From the NCBI GenBank assembly GCA_020636475.1, contig JACJXU010000009.1, forward strand, positions 70,580 to 134,579: a DNA stretch of 64,000 nucleotides, given 5' to 3'. Both the position numbers and the translations under genes were made by a program. This document shows, in pieces, positions 28,009 through 37,004 of the stretch; the stretch's first letter is position 1, and every line of letters begins with the position of its first letter. This stretch comes from Chitinophagales bacterium. GTDB lineage: Bacteria > Bacteroidota > Bacteroidia > Chitinophagales > UBA2359. The notes below the pieces were generated by a model. The model did no database searches. It saw only the letters and a program-made list of their open reading frames with translations, and was not told the origin of the DNA.

Positions 28009-28034
28009 AAAAACTTGGTATTATTCATCTACAA

Positions 28035-28069
28035 AAAAATGGCTGCCTGAAAAACAAGCAGCCATTTTT
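28035..28069. terminator. bidirectional intrinsic terminator between thrC and the TPR gene
   Basis: AAAAATGGCTGC (28035-28046) pairs perfectly with GCAGCCATTTTT (28058-28069), giving a 12-bp stem with an 11-base loop. Runs of T follow on both strands, so it can serve both converging genes. Confidence 0.85.
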
Positions 28070-28096
28070 ATTTTATAATATCTTCAAACAAAAGTA

Positions 28097-29284
28097 TTAT
28101 TTCATTTGTGCTTTTATTTCATTCACTTTGTCAAATTTGTTTTGACGGGCATAAATTTCTTTAAGCGCAATCATAGAACTTCGGTCGGCGGGGTCAATTT
28201 GATGTGCTTTCTCAAAATAAGGCAATGCTTTTTCAAATAAACGATCAATTTTAGCTTTGGTGGTCGTATATTCTTGGTCGCTTAGTTTTCCGGCTTCGTC
28301 TTTTTCATTCATTTCGGTAGTAAGCTGTGCTGCTTCGTTGTAAGAAATAGTGCCTAAGTTATAGTAGGCATTGAAATAATTAGGGTCAAATTCAAGAGCT
28401 TTCAAGTAAGCTTTTTCGGCACTTACAAAGTCTTTCTGCGCATCGTAGGCGGTACCTAATGCAAAGTGAAGTGTTGCATTTTCGGGGTCTAAGCGTATGG
28501 CATCTTGCATGAGCAATATCGCGTCTTTTGCATCGCCTCCTGCCAAATGTGCATTTACCTCCGCAATGATAATTTCTTTATTGTCGGGAAAAAGCGACCT
28601 TCCTTTTGCGAGCACCTCGTCGGCTTTGGCTACATTTTCTGTTTCACGATAAATATTCGACAAAGTAATATACACCGCCGGTTCGTTGTAGTTCATTTCT
28701 ACCAACTGGTCGAAAGCGTTAATGGCTTTGTCCATTTTTTCCGCACTATACGCCGATAAGCCCATTGCAAAAATAGCGGCAGTATCTACGACAGCTTCTT
28801 TTGAAGGATTACAAGCATTTAGCTTCATCACTTCATTGGCTTTGTCAAACAAATTGTAAGCAGTTTCGTAATCTTTATTCTGAAAGGCAACAGAACCATT
28901 GTTGTACAAAGAAGAGTACATTAGGCATAGTTCTTTGTAGGCATCTTCGGTTTTTGCTTTACGTTTTTCGTTTTTTTCTAAATCTATGGTTTTTATAAAA
29001 GCGTCATAGGCTACATCCATTGCGTCTTTGGCGATATCCAAAGAGTCGGAGTATGCCGCCAACTGTGTGTAAATGAGTCCGCGATAGTACCATGTTTTAG
29101 AAGAGTTTTTGGCTTCTTCGTCAGCAACAGCAGCTTCAATATGGTTGTAGGCTTTCAATAAATCTTTTACTTCTCTTCCATAGTCCATGTAGTTGGAGTA
29201 TGAGTTCCAAGCATTTTGCACTTCCTTTTGTGCCATTAGGTTGAAAGAAGTTAAAATAAATAAACTAATTAAAAAATTTTTCAT
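28097..29284 (-). CDS. secreted TPR-repeat protein
   Basis: This 395-residue protein has a signal peptide (about residues 1-18, ending NLMA) and a body made of tetratricopeptide repeats. Clear units include NEPAVYITLSNIYRETENVA, PENATLHFALGTAYDAQKDF and DPNYFNAYYNLGTISYNEAA. TPR proteins act as scaffolds, here probably in the periplasm; the partner is unknown. It follows gyrA on the same strand with about 70 bp between them. Confidence 0.85.
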   Translation of the reverse strand: MKNFLISLFILTSFNLMAQKEVQNAWNSYSNYMDYGREVKDLLKAYNHIEAAVADEEAKNSSKTWYYRGLIYTQLAAYSDSLDIAKDAMDVAYDAFIKTIDLEKNEKRKAKTEDAYKELCLMYSSLYNNGSVAFQNKDYETAYNLFDKANEVMKLNACNPSKEAVVDTAAIFAMGLSAYSAEKMDKAINAFDQLVEMNYNEPAVYITLSNIYRETENVAKADEVLAKGRSLFPDNKEIIIAEVNAHLAGGDAKDAILLMQDAIRLDPENATLHFALGTAYDAQKDFVSAEKAYLKALEFDPNYFNAYYNLGTISYNEAAQLTTEMNEKDEAGKLSDQEYTTTKAKIDRLFEKALPYFEKAHQIDPADRSSMIALKEIYARQNKFDKVNEIKAQMK

Positions 29285-29354
29285 GGCTTGTATTTAAGTA
29301 TTTTTAGCAAAAAAATAATATAATCTGAATTTCATTTACCTAAAAGGTTTATTG

Positions 29355-31898
29355 TTAATCTTTTTCGGGTGTAGTATCACTTGTTTCTACACTATTATTC
29401 GATGCTTCATTCTCAGGGCTTGCATTTTCATCTTCCGCTTCTTCTTCGTTTACAATAATTTTGGCAATAGACGCTATTTCATCGCCTTCATTCAACTTTA
29501 TAAGTCTTACCCCTTGCGTAGCGCGCCCTAAAACACTGATGGAATCCACTGCCATACGAATAGTTAAGCCGGATTTGTTAATTATCATCAAACCATATTC
29601 GTCGTTCACATCTTTAATGGTAATCAGGCGACCTGTTTTTTCGGTAATATTCATTGTTTTTACGCCCTTACCTCCTCTGTTGGTTATACGATATTCCTCC
29701 AACTCGGAGCGTTTGCCGTAACCTTTTTCCGAAACAACCAGCACCGTCAAAATATCTCTCATTTCCTGAGGAATACAAATCATTCCCACGGCAACATCCT
29801 TGTTTTTTTCATCTAAGGTAATTCCGCGTACACCGGCACTATTGCGACCCATTGGGCGAACGGCAGTTTCATTAAAGCGAATGGTTTTTCCCATAGACGA
29901 TGCGATAAGTATTTCATTGTTTCCGTCTGTGAGTTTGCATTCCAATAAATCGTCATCTTCGCGGATAATGATAGCATTGATACCATTTTGGCGCGGGCGC
30001 GAGTAATCTTCCAAACTCGTTTTTTTGATTACGCCTTGTTTTGTACAAAATACGAGGTAATGATTTTTCACAAATTCTTCATCATTCAGATTTTCGATAT
30101 TAATGTACGCCAGCACTTTATCATCGCCGGGTAGGTTTATCATATTCTGAATGGCGCGCCCTTTAGAAGTTCTGCTTCCTTCGGGAATTTGGTAGGCTTT
30201 CAGCCAAAAACATTTTCCTTTTTGGGTAAATAATATAATAGTATTGTGGTTTGATGCCACCAAAATTTGCTCGATAAAGTCATCATCGCGGGTGCTGCCA
30301 CCTTTAGAGCCTTTTCCGCCGCGATTTTGTTCTTTAAATTCGGCAAGTGGCGTGCGTTTTACATAGCCCAAATGCGAAATGGTAATTACAACTTGCTCGT
30401 TTGGAATCAAATCTTCGATAGAAATTTCGCCTTCTTCAAAAGAAATTTCTGTTCTGCGCACATCGCCGTATCGTTCTTTTACATCTAATAGTTCTTCTTT
30501 AATAATATTCATGCGAAGCTCTTTGTGCGCCAATATTTCTTTCAATGCACCAATGCGTTTCATCAGTTCTTCGTATTCGGCTCTTATGCTGTCGCGCTCC
30601 AATCCGGTAAGTTTTTGCAAACGGAGTTCCAAAATTGCCTTTGCCTGAACTTCGGACAAAGAAAAATTGGTCATCAAACCTTCTCGCGCTTCAACGGGCG
30701 TTTTGCTATTGCGAATAAGCGTAATTACAGCATCTAAGTTGTCCAAAGCAATCAACAAACCTTCGAGAATATGGGCTTTTTGCTCGGCTTCGCGCAATTC
30801 GTACTCAGTACGACGCACGACTACTTCGTGGCGAAATTCCACGAAATATTTAATCAATTCCCGCAAGTTTAGTTGGCGTGGGCGACCATTTACCAAACAA
30901 ATATTGTTAATACCATACGATGTCTGCAAGTAAGTATAGTTGTACAATTGGTTCAACACTACATTGGGAATGGCATCGCGTTTGAGGTCATATACAATGC
31001 GCATACCCTCGCGGTCAGACTCATCGCGTATGTCAGAAATTCCTTCTATTTTTTTATCGTTAATGAGTTCGGCAGTTTTTTGAATAAGGGTAGATTTATT
31101 GATTTGAAAAGGAATTTCGGTAACAATAATTCTGTTTCTGCCCGATTCATTTTCTTCAATTTCTGCTTTTCCGCGCACTACTACCCTGCCGCGTCCGGTT
31201 TTAAAGGCTTCAATAACGCCCGACATACCGTAAATAATGCCTCCGGTAGGAAAATCGGGAGCTTTTACATATTGCAGCAAGTCCGAAACCGTTATTTCTT
31301 CGTTGTCAATATAGGCAATCGTGCCATCTATCACTTCAGAAAGGTTATGCGGCATCATATTGGTAGCCATACCTACGGCAATTCCCGAACTGCCATTTAC
31401 CAACAAATTGGGAAATTTGGAAGGCAATACAGTAGGTTCTTGCAGTGTATCGTCAAAATTGAGCGAATAATCTACCGTTTCTTTATCCAAATCGTTAAGT
31501 AGTTCATCGGACAAGCGTTGTAGGCGGGCTTCGGTATAACGCATCGCTGCGGGACTATCGCCGTCCACCGAGCCAAAGTTTCCTTGTCCATCTACCAAAG
31601 GATATCGCAAAGACCAATTTTGTGCCATACGCACCATGGTATCATATACAGAAGAATCGCCGTGTGGGTGATACTTTCCCAACACTTCTCCTACTATTCT
31701 GGCTGATTTTTTGTGTGGTCTGTTATACGCAACACCTAAGTCGTGCATACCGTACAAAACGCGCCTGTGAACGGGTTTTAATCCATCGCGTACATCGGGC
31801 AAGGCACGCGAAACAATAACCGACATAGAATAGTCTATGTAAGCGGTTTTCATTTCATCTTCAATGTTTACGTTTATTATTCTGTTTTCTGCATCCAT
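29355..31898 (-). CDS. gyrA: DNA gyrase subunit A
   Basis: GyrA is the breakage-reunion subunit of DNA gyrase, which introduces negative supercoils. The 847-residue protein has the catalytic tyrosine in [10 protein letters not shown] (Tyr121). The quinolone-determining region [13 protein letters not shown] is at residues 74-86, with Ser82 and Asp86 at the positions of E. coli Ser83 and Asp87, so the common resistance changes are absent. The C-terminal beta-pinwheel includes [15 protein letters not shown], matching the GyrA-box that separates gyrase from topoisomerase IV. The acidic tail ([16 protein letters not shown]) is unremarkable. gyrB is not in the window. Confidence 0.96.
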   Translation of the reverse strand: MDAENRIINVNIEDEMKTAYIDYSMSVIVSRALPDVRDGLKPVHRRVLYGMHDLGVAYNRPHKKSARIVGEVLGKYHPHGDSSVYDTMVRMAQNWSLRYPLVDGQGNFGSVDGDSPAAMRYTEARLQRLSDELLNDLDKETVDYSLNFDDTLQEPTVLPSKFPNLLVNGSSGIAVGMATNMMPHNLSEVIDGTIAYIDNEEITVSDLLQYVKAPDFPTGGIIYGMSGVIEAFKTGRGRVVVRGKAEIEENESGRNRIIVTEIPFQINKSTLIQKTAELINDKKIEGISDIRDESDREGMRIVYDLKRDAIPNVVLNQLYNYTYLQTSYGINNICLVNGRPRQLNLRELIKYFVEFRHEVVVRRTEYELREAEQKAHILEGLLIALDNLDAVITLIRNSKTPVEAREGLMTNFSLSEVQAKAILELRLQKLTGLERDSIRAEYEELMKRIGALKEILAHKELRMNIIKEELLDVKERYGDVRRTEISFEEGEISIEDLIPNEQVVITISHLGYVKRTPLAEFKEQNRGGKGSKGGSTRDDDFIEQILVASNHNTIILFTQKGKCFWLKAYQIPEGSRTSKGRAIQNMINLPGDDKVLAYINIENLNDEEFVKNHYLVFCTKQGVIKKTSLEDYSRPRQNGINAIIIREDDDLLECKLTDGNNEILIASSMGKTIRFNETAVRPMGRNSAGVRGITLDEKNKDVAVGMICIPQEMRDILTVLVVSEKGYGKRSELEEYRITNRGGKGVKTMNITEKTGRLITIKDVNDEYGLMIINKSGLTIRMAVDSISVLGRATQGVRLIKLNEGDEIASIAKIIVNEEEAEDENASPENEASNNSVETSDTTPEKD

Positions 31899-31948
31899 AT
31901 ATTATCTACAAATATTCCTTTTCGTTTTATTATGTTTTAAAATACCCA

Positions 31949-31956
31949 CAAAGATA
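31949..31956 (-). promoter_or_regulatory. candidate -7 element for gyrA
   Basis: On the minus strand TATCTTTG matches the TAnnTTTG consensus and lies about 50 bases before the gyrA ATG. The -33 region is a poor match (TTA rather than TTG), so confidence is limited. Confidence 0.35.
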
Positions 31957-32086
31957 CAATTTTACGCTACATTATGTTAATCTTATTGCATTAATTAGCA
32001 TCTAAACCAGCAATTTTTGTTTATAGGTAAAAATGGAATAATTTTTGAAATTTTAGGTTTAGAAATATATTATTGATAAAAAGCAT

Positions 32087-32094
32087 TAAATTTG
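32087..32094 (+). promoter_or_regulatory. candidate -7 element for the exbB-exbD-tonB operon
   Basis: TAAATTTG matches the TAnnTTTG consensus 43 bases before the ATG at 32138. No clear TTTG is found at the right distance upstream. Confidence 0.3.
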
Positions 32095-32137
32095 AACCAA
32101 TTTGTGCCACCAAACATTTTTTAACTAAATTCTTTTT

Positions 32138-32815
32138 ATGAATATTATCTTGCTTCAATCAACGATAGACAGCATTGGTTTAGCTACGCAACCACAATCA
32201 CTAAGTCTTTGGGATTTATTTCTGAAAGGGGGTTGGTTTATGTACCCAATCCTACTTTTATCCATTATTGCTGTATATTTATTTATAGACCGCTACATAG
32301 CCATTCGCAAAGCGAGTGTGGTAAGAGATGAATTTTTGCGCAATGTGCGCGACTATATGAAAGCGGGCAATATTAGTGCCGCAACTGCACTGTGCCAATC
32401 GGAAAACTCGCCCATTTCGCGTATGATAGAAAAAGGGCTTCGCCGTATCGGAAAACCTTTGGAACACATTAAAATGTCGGTAGAAAATGTAGGACAGTTG
32501 GAAGTAGCCTCGCTGGAAAATCGCGTGAGCTTATTGGCTACCATTGCGGGAGTTGCGCCAATGTTGGGTTTCTTGGGAACAGTTACGGGAATGATTCGGG
32601 CGTTTTTCAATATTGCCAGTGCCGGAAATAATATCGAACCTTCACTTTTGGCGGGCGGTATTTACGAAGCCATGCTAACTACGGCGGCAGGCTTGATTGT
32701 AGGTATTCCAGCTTATATTGCCTTCAATATTTTGGTGAGTATGCTGGACAAGCTCATTTTTAAAATGGAAGCTGCTACCGTTGCATTTTTAGATTTTTTA
32801 CAAGAACCGGCATAA
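32138..32815 (+). CDS. exbB: MotA/TolQ/ExbB proton channel family protein
   Basis: This 225-residue inner-membrane protein has a first helix at about residues 33-50 (MYPILLLSIIAVYLFIDRYI). The paired helices at about 130-160 and 170-200 belong to the MotA/TolQ/ExbB channel (LLATIAGVAPMLGFLGTVTG, MLTTAAGLIVGIPAYIAFN). It forms the proton-driven motor with the ExbD protein encoded 25 bp downstream and powers TonB-dependent transport across the outer membrane. Three genes in order make an ExbB-ExbD-TonB unit. TolQ/TolR is the main alternative identity. Confidence 0.88.
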   Translation: MNIILLQSTIDSIGLATQPQSLSLWDLFLKGGWFMYPILLLSIIAVYLFIDRYIAIRKASVVRDEFLRNVRDYMKAGNISAATALCQSENSPISRMIEKGLRRIGKPLEHIKMSVENVGQLEVASLENRVSLLATIAGVAPMLGFLGTVTGMIRAFFNIASAGNNIEPSLLAGGIYEAMLTTAAGLIVGIPAYIAFNILVSMLDKLIFKMEAATVAFLDFLQEPA

Positions 32816-32840
32816 TCTCGTCGCTTAAACTTTTGTATAT

Positions 32841-33239
32841 ATGCCTATTAAGAAGAGAAATCAAATCAATCCGAATTTTAATATGTCGTCTATGACGGAT
32901 ATTATTTTTCTTTTGTTGATATTTTTTATGCTCACTTCCTCTTTGGTAACAACCAATGCACTCAATTTGATTTTGCCCAGTTCCAACAGTACGGCTGCTG
33001 TACCATCTAAAATTGTGACGGTTTCGGTGAATGTACAAAAAGAATATTTCGTAAATCGCAAAAAAGTGAGTTTCGACCAGATAAAACCAACTTTAGAAAA
33101 AGAACTTAAACAACAAAAAGAGGCTACTATCGTTTTGAATGCAGAAAAAGATGTACCGATTGAAGAAGTAGTACGCATTATGAACATTGCCAATGAAATG
33201 AACATAAAAATGATATTGGCAACCAAACCTATTGATTAA
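32841..33239 (+). CDS. exbD: ExbD/TolR family biopolymer transport protein
   Basis: This 132-residue protein has one membrane helix (about residues 16-36) starting with MSSMTDIIFLLLIFFMLTSS. The conserved aspartate in that helix is the proton-path residue of ExbD/TolR. The periplasmic domain follows (VSVNVQKEYFVNRKKVSFDQ, then IVLNAEKDVPIEEVVRIMN). It works with the upstream ExbB and the downstream TonB-like protein. Confidence 0.9.
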   Translation: MPIKKRNQINPNFNMSSMTDIIFLLLIFFMLTSSLVTTNALNLILPSSNSTAAVPSKIVTVSVNVQKEYFVNRKKVSFDQIKPTLEKELKQQKEATIVLNAEKDVPIEEVVRIMNIANEMNIKMILATKPID

Positions 33240-33259
33240 CTAAGCATAATTTATTTATT

Positions 33260-34186
33260 ATGGCAACTTATTCTTATTTAAACTTAAGAGAAAATGTATC
33301 GCGCGAAGGCTTGTTGGGAACTATCTTGGTTCACGCCATTTTGCTGCTTGCGTTTTTCTTTATTGTAATGCAAAGCATACCCTTAGAAACACCTGACGAG
33401 GGCTTGCTAATAACCTTCGACCAAGTGGATAGCGGAAAAGGCGAAGCTCTACCCGATGCAGCGCAAGGAGCGATGTCGGCAGCAAAAGAGGACAATCCGG
33501 TAAAAGATAATCCTAAAAAAGAAAATCTTCAATCTTCGGGTGGAGGTAAAGGTTTGGTGGACAACAAAGTGCAAAAATCGAACAACAAAGATGCTCCGGC
33601 ACTACCCGAAGCCAATCGAAAACAACAGAAAAACAGCAAAAACGTAGCAAACGAAAACCAAAGCAAAAACGATGCACGCAACGAATCGGCTCCCGCTTCG
33701 AGCCAGTTGGCAAAAGAAACCGTACCGGAAATTAACAAAAACGCCTTGTTTACCAAAAGAGAGTCCCAATCGACTACTGCCGTAAACAGCGAAAACAGCT
33801 TGGACAAAAACATGGCAGTCAATGCTTCGGACGATGCAGAAGCCAGACGCAAAACCCAAGCCCAAAACACCAATCTCGACCCAAGTATCAACAACTCCAA
33901 CTTCGGCAGACAAGGGGTGAATGCTTTTGTAGATGGACGAAGATTGCTTTCCATACCCAATATCAACGACAAATCGCAGTACGAAGGCATCATTAATGTG
34001 CGTATAAAAGTGGATAAAGCCGGAAACGTTATCTCCGCCGACTATGTATCAGCGGGTTCTACCACTTCCAACAGCACCCTTAAAACACTTGCACTCAATG
34101 CCGCCAAAGCTGCGAAATTCAACAGTTCCTCTTCCGCAACCGAAGTACAGACCGGAACTATCAGCTTTACCTTTAAAGTACAATGA
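33260..34186 (+). CDS. TonB-like energy transducer
   Basis: This 308-residue protein has a single N-terminal membrane helix (about residues 20-40, LLGTILVHAILLLAFFFIVM). A long low-complexity Asn/Lys/Ser-rich linker spans about residues 60-215. The C-terminal domain (about residues 235-308) resembles TonB: GIINVRIKVDKAGNVISADY, then AAKAAKFNSS. It probably spans the periplasm and couples the ExbB-ExbD motor to outer-membrane receptors. It is third in the operon and is followed by a terminator. Confidence 0.82.
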   Translation: MATYSYLNLRENVSREGLLGTILVHAILLLAFFFIVMQSIPLETPDEGLLITFDQVDSGKGEALPDAAQGAMSAAKEDNPVKDNPKKENLQSSGGGKGLVDNKVQKSNNKDAPALPEANRKQQKNSKNVANENQSKNDARNESAPASSQLAKETVPEINKNALFTKRESQSTTAVNSENSLDKNMAVNASDDAEARRKTQAQNTNLDPSINNSNFGRQGVNAFVDGRRLLSIPNINDKSQYEGIINVRIKVDKAGNVISADYVSAGSTTSNSTLKTLALNAAKAAKFNSSSSATEVQTGTISFTFKVQ

Positions 34187-34211
34187 TTTTATCGCAATAA
34201 GTAATAATTTC

Positions 34212-34234
34212 GCGGGCATTTGCCCGCTTTTTTT
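34212..34234 (+). terminator. intrinsic terminator after the exbB-exbD-tonB operon
   Basis: GCGGGC (34212-34217) and GCCCGC (34222-34227) form a GC-rich stem with an ATTT loop, followed directly by seven T. The T run ends at the base before the folC start codon, so the terminator lies exactly against the next gene. Confidence 0.85.
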
Positions 34235-35533
34235 ATGCCAAATTATTCAAAAACTCTCGACTTTCTGTTTGAACAACTGCCTATGTATCAGCGAATTGGA
34301 GAAAAAGCCTTAAAAAAAGACCTCCACAATATTCGCCAAATGTGTATGCTGTTAGGAAATCCGCAAACACAGTTTCGCAGCGTTCATATTGCCGGCACCA
34401 ATGGCAAAGGAAGTGTTTCGCACGCCTTGGCGGCAATGCTGCAAGCGCAAGGTTACAAAACGGGTTTGTACATTTCGCCACATTATATCGATTTTCGCGA
34501 ACGCATCAAAATAAACGGCAAATTTATACCCAAAACGCGTGTTACAGCCTTTGTGGAACACAACAAAAACGCTTTTCGCGCCATAGATGCTTCTTTTTTT
34601 GAGTGGAGTGTGGCGATGGCATTTTGGTATTTCGCGGAAGAAAAAGTAGATTTCGCCGTGGTAGAAACAGGCTTGGGCGGCAGATTGGATTCTACCAATA
34701 TTTTACAAGCTATTTTGAGCGTTATTACCCACATCAGCTATGACCACACCGCCACTTTGGGCAATACGCTACAAGCCATTGCTGCGGAAAAAGCGGGCAT
34801 TATCAAAGCCCAAACGCCTGTATTAATCGGTCGGCACCAAGCGGAAACCGATGCCGTTTTTGCACAAACAAGTGCCGCAAACAAGGCAAATTGCTATTGG
34901 GCGGAGGATATGTTGCACGTAAAAAAAAGTTTTTTACATAAAAATTACCAACAAATTGAATTTACGAATTCTTCGGCGCAAGAAATTTCTATAAAAACCG
35001 ACCTTACCGCCACGTATCAGATAGAAAATATCCGCACTGCCCTCGCCGCAGCATTTTTATTGCAAAAAAATATTTCTCTGAGCGAAAAAGCAATGATAAA
35101 TGGCTTGCGACACATTGGAAAAAGCACCAAATTTTGGGGAAGATGGCAAATAATTGCGCAAAATCCTTTGTGTATTGTGGACAGCGCGCACAACGAAGGC
35201 GGCATCCGTGCGATGCTCCATGAAATTGCGCAAATAAATTACCGCCAATTACATTTTGTACTTGGTTTTGTAAAAGACAAAGAAATACAAGAAATTTTAT
35301 CATTTTTCCCCAAAAATGCACACTACTATTTCTGCAACGCCCAAATTCCACGCGCTTTGTTCGCTACGCAACTGCAAGCAAGTGCCAAAGAATTTGGCTT
35401 GGAAGGCAATGCCTACGAAAGTGTTGTTGCGGCTTTAAGCGATGCCCAAAAAGTGGCGAAAAATGAGGATTTGATAGTAGTTTGTGGAAGTATTTTTGTA
35501 GCAGGCGAGGTTTTGGCAAGTATTTACGCCTGA
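34235..35533 (+). CDS. folC: folylpolyglutamate synthase/dihydrofolate synthase
   Basis: FolC adds glutamate to dihydropteroate and to folates. This 432-residue Mur-ligase-like protein has NYSKTLDFLFEQLPMYQRIG at the N-terminus, the ATP loop GTNGKGSVSHALA at residues 54-66 and VETGLGGRLDSTNI near 145. THISYDHTATLGNTL and VDSAHNEGGIRAML follow. The ATG at 34235 matches the family start; the frame is open to a GTG/ATG-like start at 34220, which lies inside the terminator hairpin. The gene begins right after that terminator's T run, so transcription either reads through or starts at an unusual place. The 3' end overlaps the convergent hydroxyacyl-CoA dehydrogenase by 10 bp. Confidence 0.92.
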   Translation: MPNYSKTLDFLFEQLPMYQRIGEKALKKDLHNIRQMCMLLGNPQTQFRSVHIAGTNGKGSVSHALAAMLQAQGYKTGLYISPHYIDFRERIKINGKFIPKTRVTAFVEHNKNAFRAIDASFFEWSVAMAFWYFAEEKVDFAVVETGLGGRLDSTNILQAILSVITHISYDHTATLGNTLQAIAAEKAGIIKAQTPVLIGRHQAETDAVFAQTSAANKANCYWAEDMLHVKKSFLHKNYQQIEFTNSSAQEISIKTDLTATYQIENIRTALAAAFLLQKNISLSEKAMINGLRHIGKSTKFWGRWQIIAQNPLCIVDSAHNEGGIRAMLHEIAQINYRQLHFVLGFVKDKEIQEILSFFPKNAHYYFCNAQIPRALFATQLQASAKEFGLEGNAYESVVAALSDAQKVAKNEDLIVVCGSIFVAGEVLASIYA

Positions 35534-36696
35534 AAAAACAGCTTATTTTCGCTTGCCATTTTTCGCAAAAGCGGCGAGCAACGATAACGGTCTTCTCGGT
35601 AAGTTTCATACAAATTATCCATGTAGCTCACCACGTTTGCAATGCCCCAATCATTTGCCCATTGCAATAATCCTTTGGGATAATTGGTGCCATAGCGCAT
35701 TGCTGTATCAATATCTTCGGCAGTAGCAATTTGCCAAAACAAGGTATCGGCAGCTTCGTTGATGAGCATTGCCAAAACACGCTCAAAGATGGCTTTTGCT
35801 TTGGTTTCGTCGGGCAAAATGGCAGGCGTTGCTTCATTTTCCAAGGGATATGTGTAGTAACCTTTTGCTGTTTTTCTGCCAAGCCAGTTGGCATCTACCA
35901 TTTTTTTCTGCGCAAATGCGGGCTTGTAGCGCGGGTCGAAATAAAATGCGAGAAAAACCGACTCTGTAACGGCATAATTTATATCATTGCCAATAAAATC
36001 CATCAACTCGAAAGGGCCCATTCTGAAGCCGCCATAATTTTTCATGCTATAATCAATTTCCGCAAAAGAGGCTATGCCTTCTTCGTAAATGCGCAATGCT
36101 TCGCCATAGAAAGGACGCGCTACTTTATTGACAATAAATCCGGGCGTATCTTTTGCCAAAACAGGCACTTTGCCCCAATCTTGCATCAGTTTTTGTAAAG
36201 TAGCAATAAGCGAAGGGTGGGTTTGTAGGGCGGGAATTATTTCCACCAATTTCATTAAAGGAACCGGATTGAAAAAGTGCAAGCCCACAAAATTGGCAGG
36301 ATTTTTTAGCACCGATGCCAAAGCCGCAATAGACAAAGAGGAAGTATTGCTGGCAAAAATGGTGTTTTCGGGCGCGAGCAGTTCTATTTCGCGATACAAT
36401 AATTGCTTGCTCGACAAATCTTCGACAATGGCTTCAATAATTAACTGCCCTTTGGCTACTTCGCTGAGTTTATTCGACCAAAGAATATTTTGCTTAATCT
36501 GTGCGACTTTTTCAGGAGAAAACTTGCCTTTGGCTTGTAATTTTTCTAAGGTATCACTTAGTTTTGCCGCAGCGTTTTGTAGTGCAACAGGATTTACATC
36601 ATACACCGCAACTTTGTAATCGTTTTGTGCTGCTACTTGCGCAATACCGCTTCCCATTGCGCCGGAACCGATAACCGATATTTGTTTAATTTCCAT
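35524..36696 (-). CDS. 3-hydroxyacyl-CoA dehydrogenase
   Basis: This 390-residue NAD-dependent enzyme oxidises 3-hydroxyacyl-CoA. The N-terminal Rossmann motif is VIGSGAMGSGIAQVAAQNDY (residues 9-28). ASNTSSLSIAALASVLKNPA and GLHFFNPVPLMKLVEIIPAL carry the catalytic His and substrate contacts, and VNKVARPFYGEALRIYEEGI starts the dimerisation domain. At 390 residues it is longer than single-domain 3-hydroxybutyryl-CoA dehydrogenases (about 285), and the extra part looks like a second, shortened C-terminal domain (NEAADTLFWQIATAEDIDTA). It may act in beta-oxidation or phenylacetate-type catabolism with the hydratase at 23218. Confidence 0.9.
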   Translation of the reverse strand: MEIKQISVIGSGAMGSGIAQVAAQNDYKVAVYDVNPVALQNAAAKLSDTLEKLQAKGKFSPEKVAQIKQNILWSNKLSEVAKGQLIIEAIVEDLSSKQLLYREIELLAPENTIFASNTSSLSIAALASVLKNPANFVGLHFFNPVPLMKLVEIIPALQTHPSLIATLQKLMQDWGKVPVLAKDTPGFIVNKVARPFYGEALRIYEEGIASFAEIDYSMKNYGGFRMGPFELMDFIGNDINYAVTESVFLAFYFDPRYKPAFAQKKMVDANWLGRKTAKGYYTYPLENEATPAILPDETKAKAIFERVLAMLINEAADTLFWQIATAEDIDTAMRYGTNYPKGLLQWANDWGIANVVSYMDNLYETYREDRYRCSPLLRKMASENKLFFQA

Positions 36697-36719
36697 TTAA
36701 TTTATTACAAAAATTTTAC

Positions 36720-36980
36720 TTAGTCCACTGCTTGCACTGCTACAATTTCGGGAACTGCCGACCGAATAGCTTGCTCTACGCCTGCGCGCATGGTCATAGG
36801 ACTCATAGGACATTCATTGCAATTTCCCATGAGCCTCACCAAAAGCACAAAGTCGTCTGTAATATCTACAATTTCGATATCGCCGCCATCTTTTTCCAAA
36901 TATGGTTTTATGGGCAAAAGGGCATCTGCTGCTTTTTTAAGTAAATTTATTTTATGTGTACTCAAATCTGAAGGCATCAT
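36720..36980 (-). CDS. NifU-like iron-sulfur scaffold domain protein
   Basis: This 86-residue protein is a single NifU C-terminal domain. IKPYLEKDGGDIEIVDI and the cluster motif MGNCNECPMSPMTMRAGVEQ (Cys-x-x-Cys) are clear. It probably carries or transfers Fe-S clusters. The neighbour 24 bp upstream is the Mrp/ApbC ATPase, another Fe-S carrier, and the two form an operon. Confidence 0.92.
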   Translation of the reverse strand: MMPSDLSTHKINLLKKAADALLPIKPYLEKDGGDIEIVDITDDFVLLVRLMGNCNECPMSPMTMRAGVEQAIRSAVPEIVAVQAVD

Positions 36981-37004
36981 ATTACATAAGGCTAAATACC
37001 AAGG

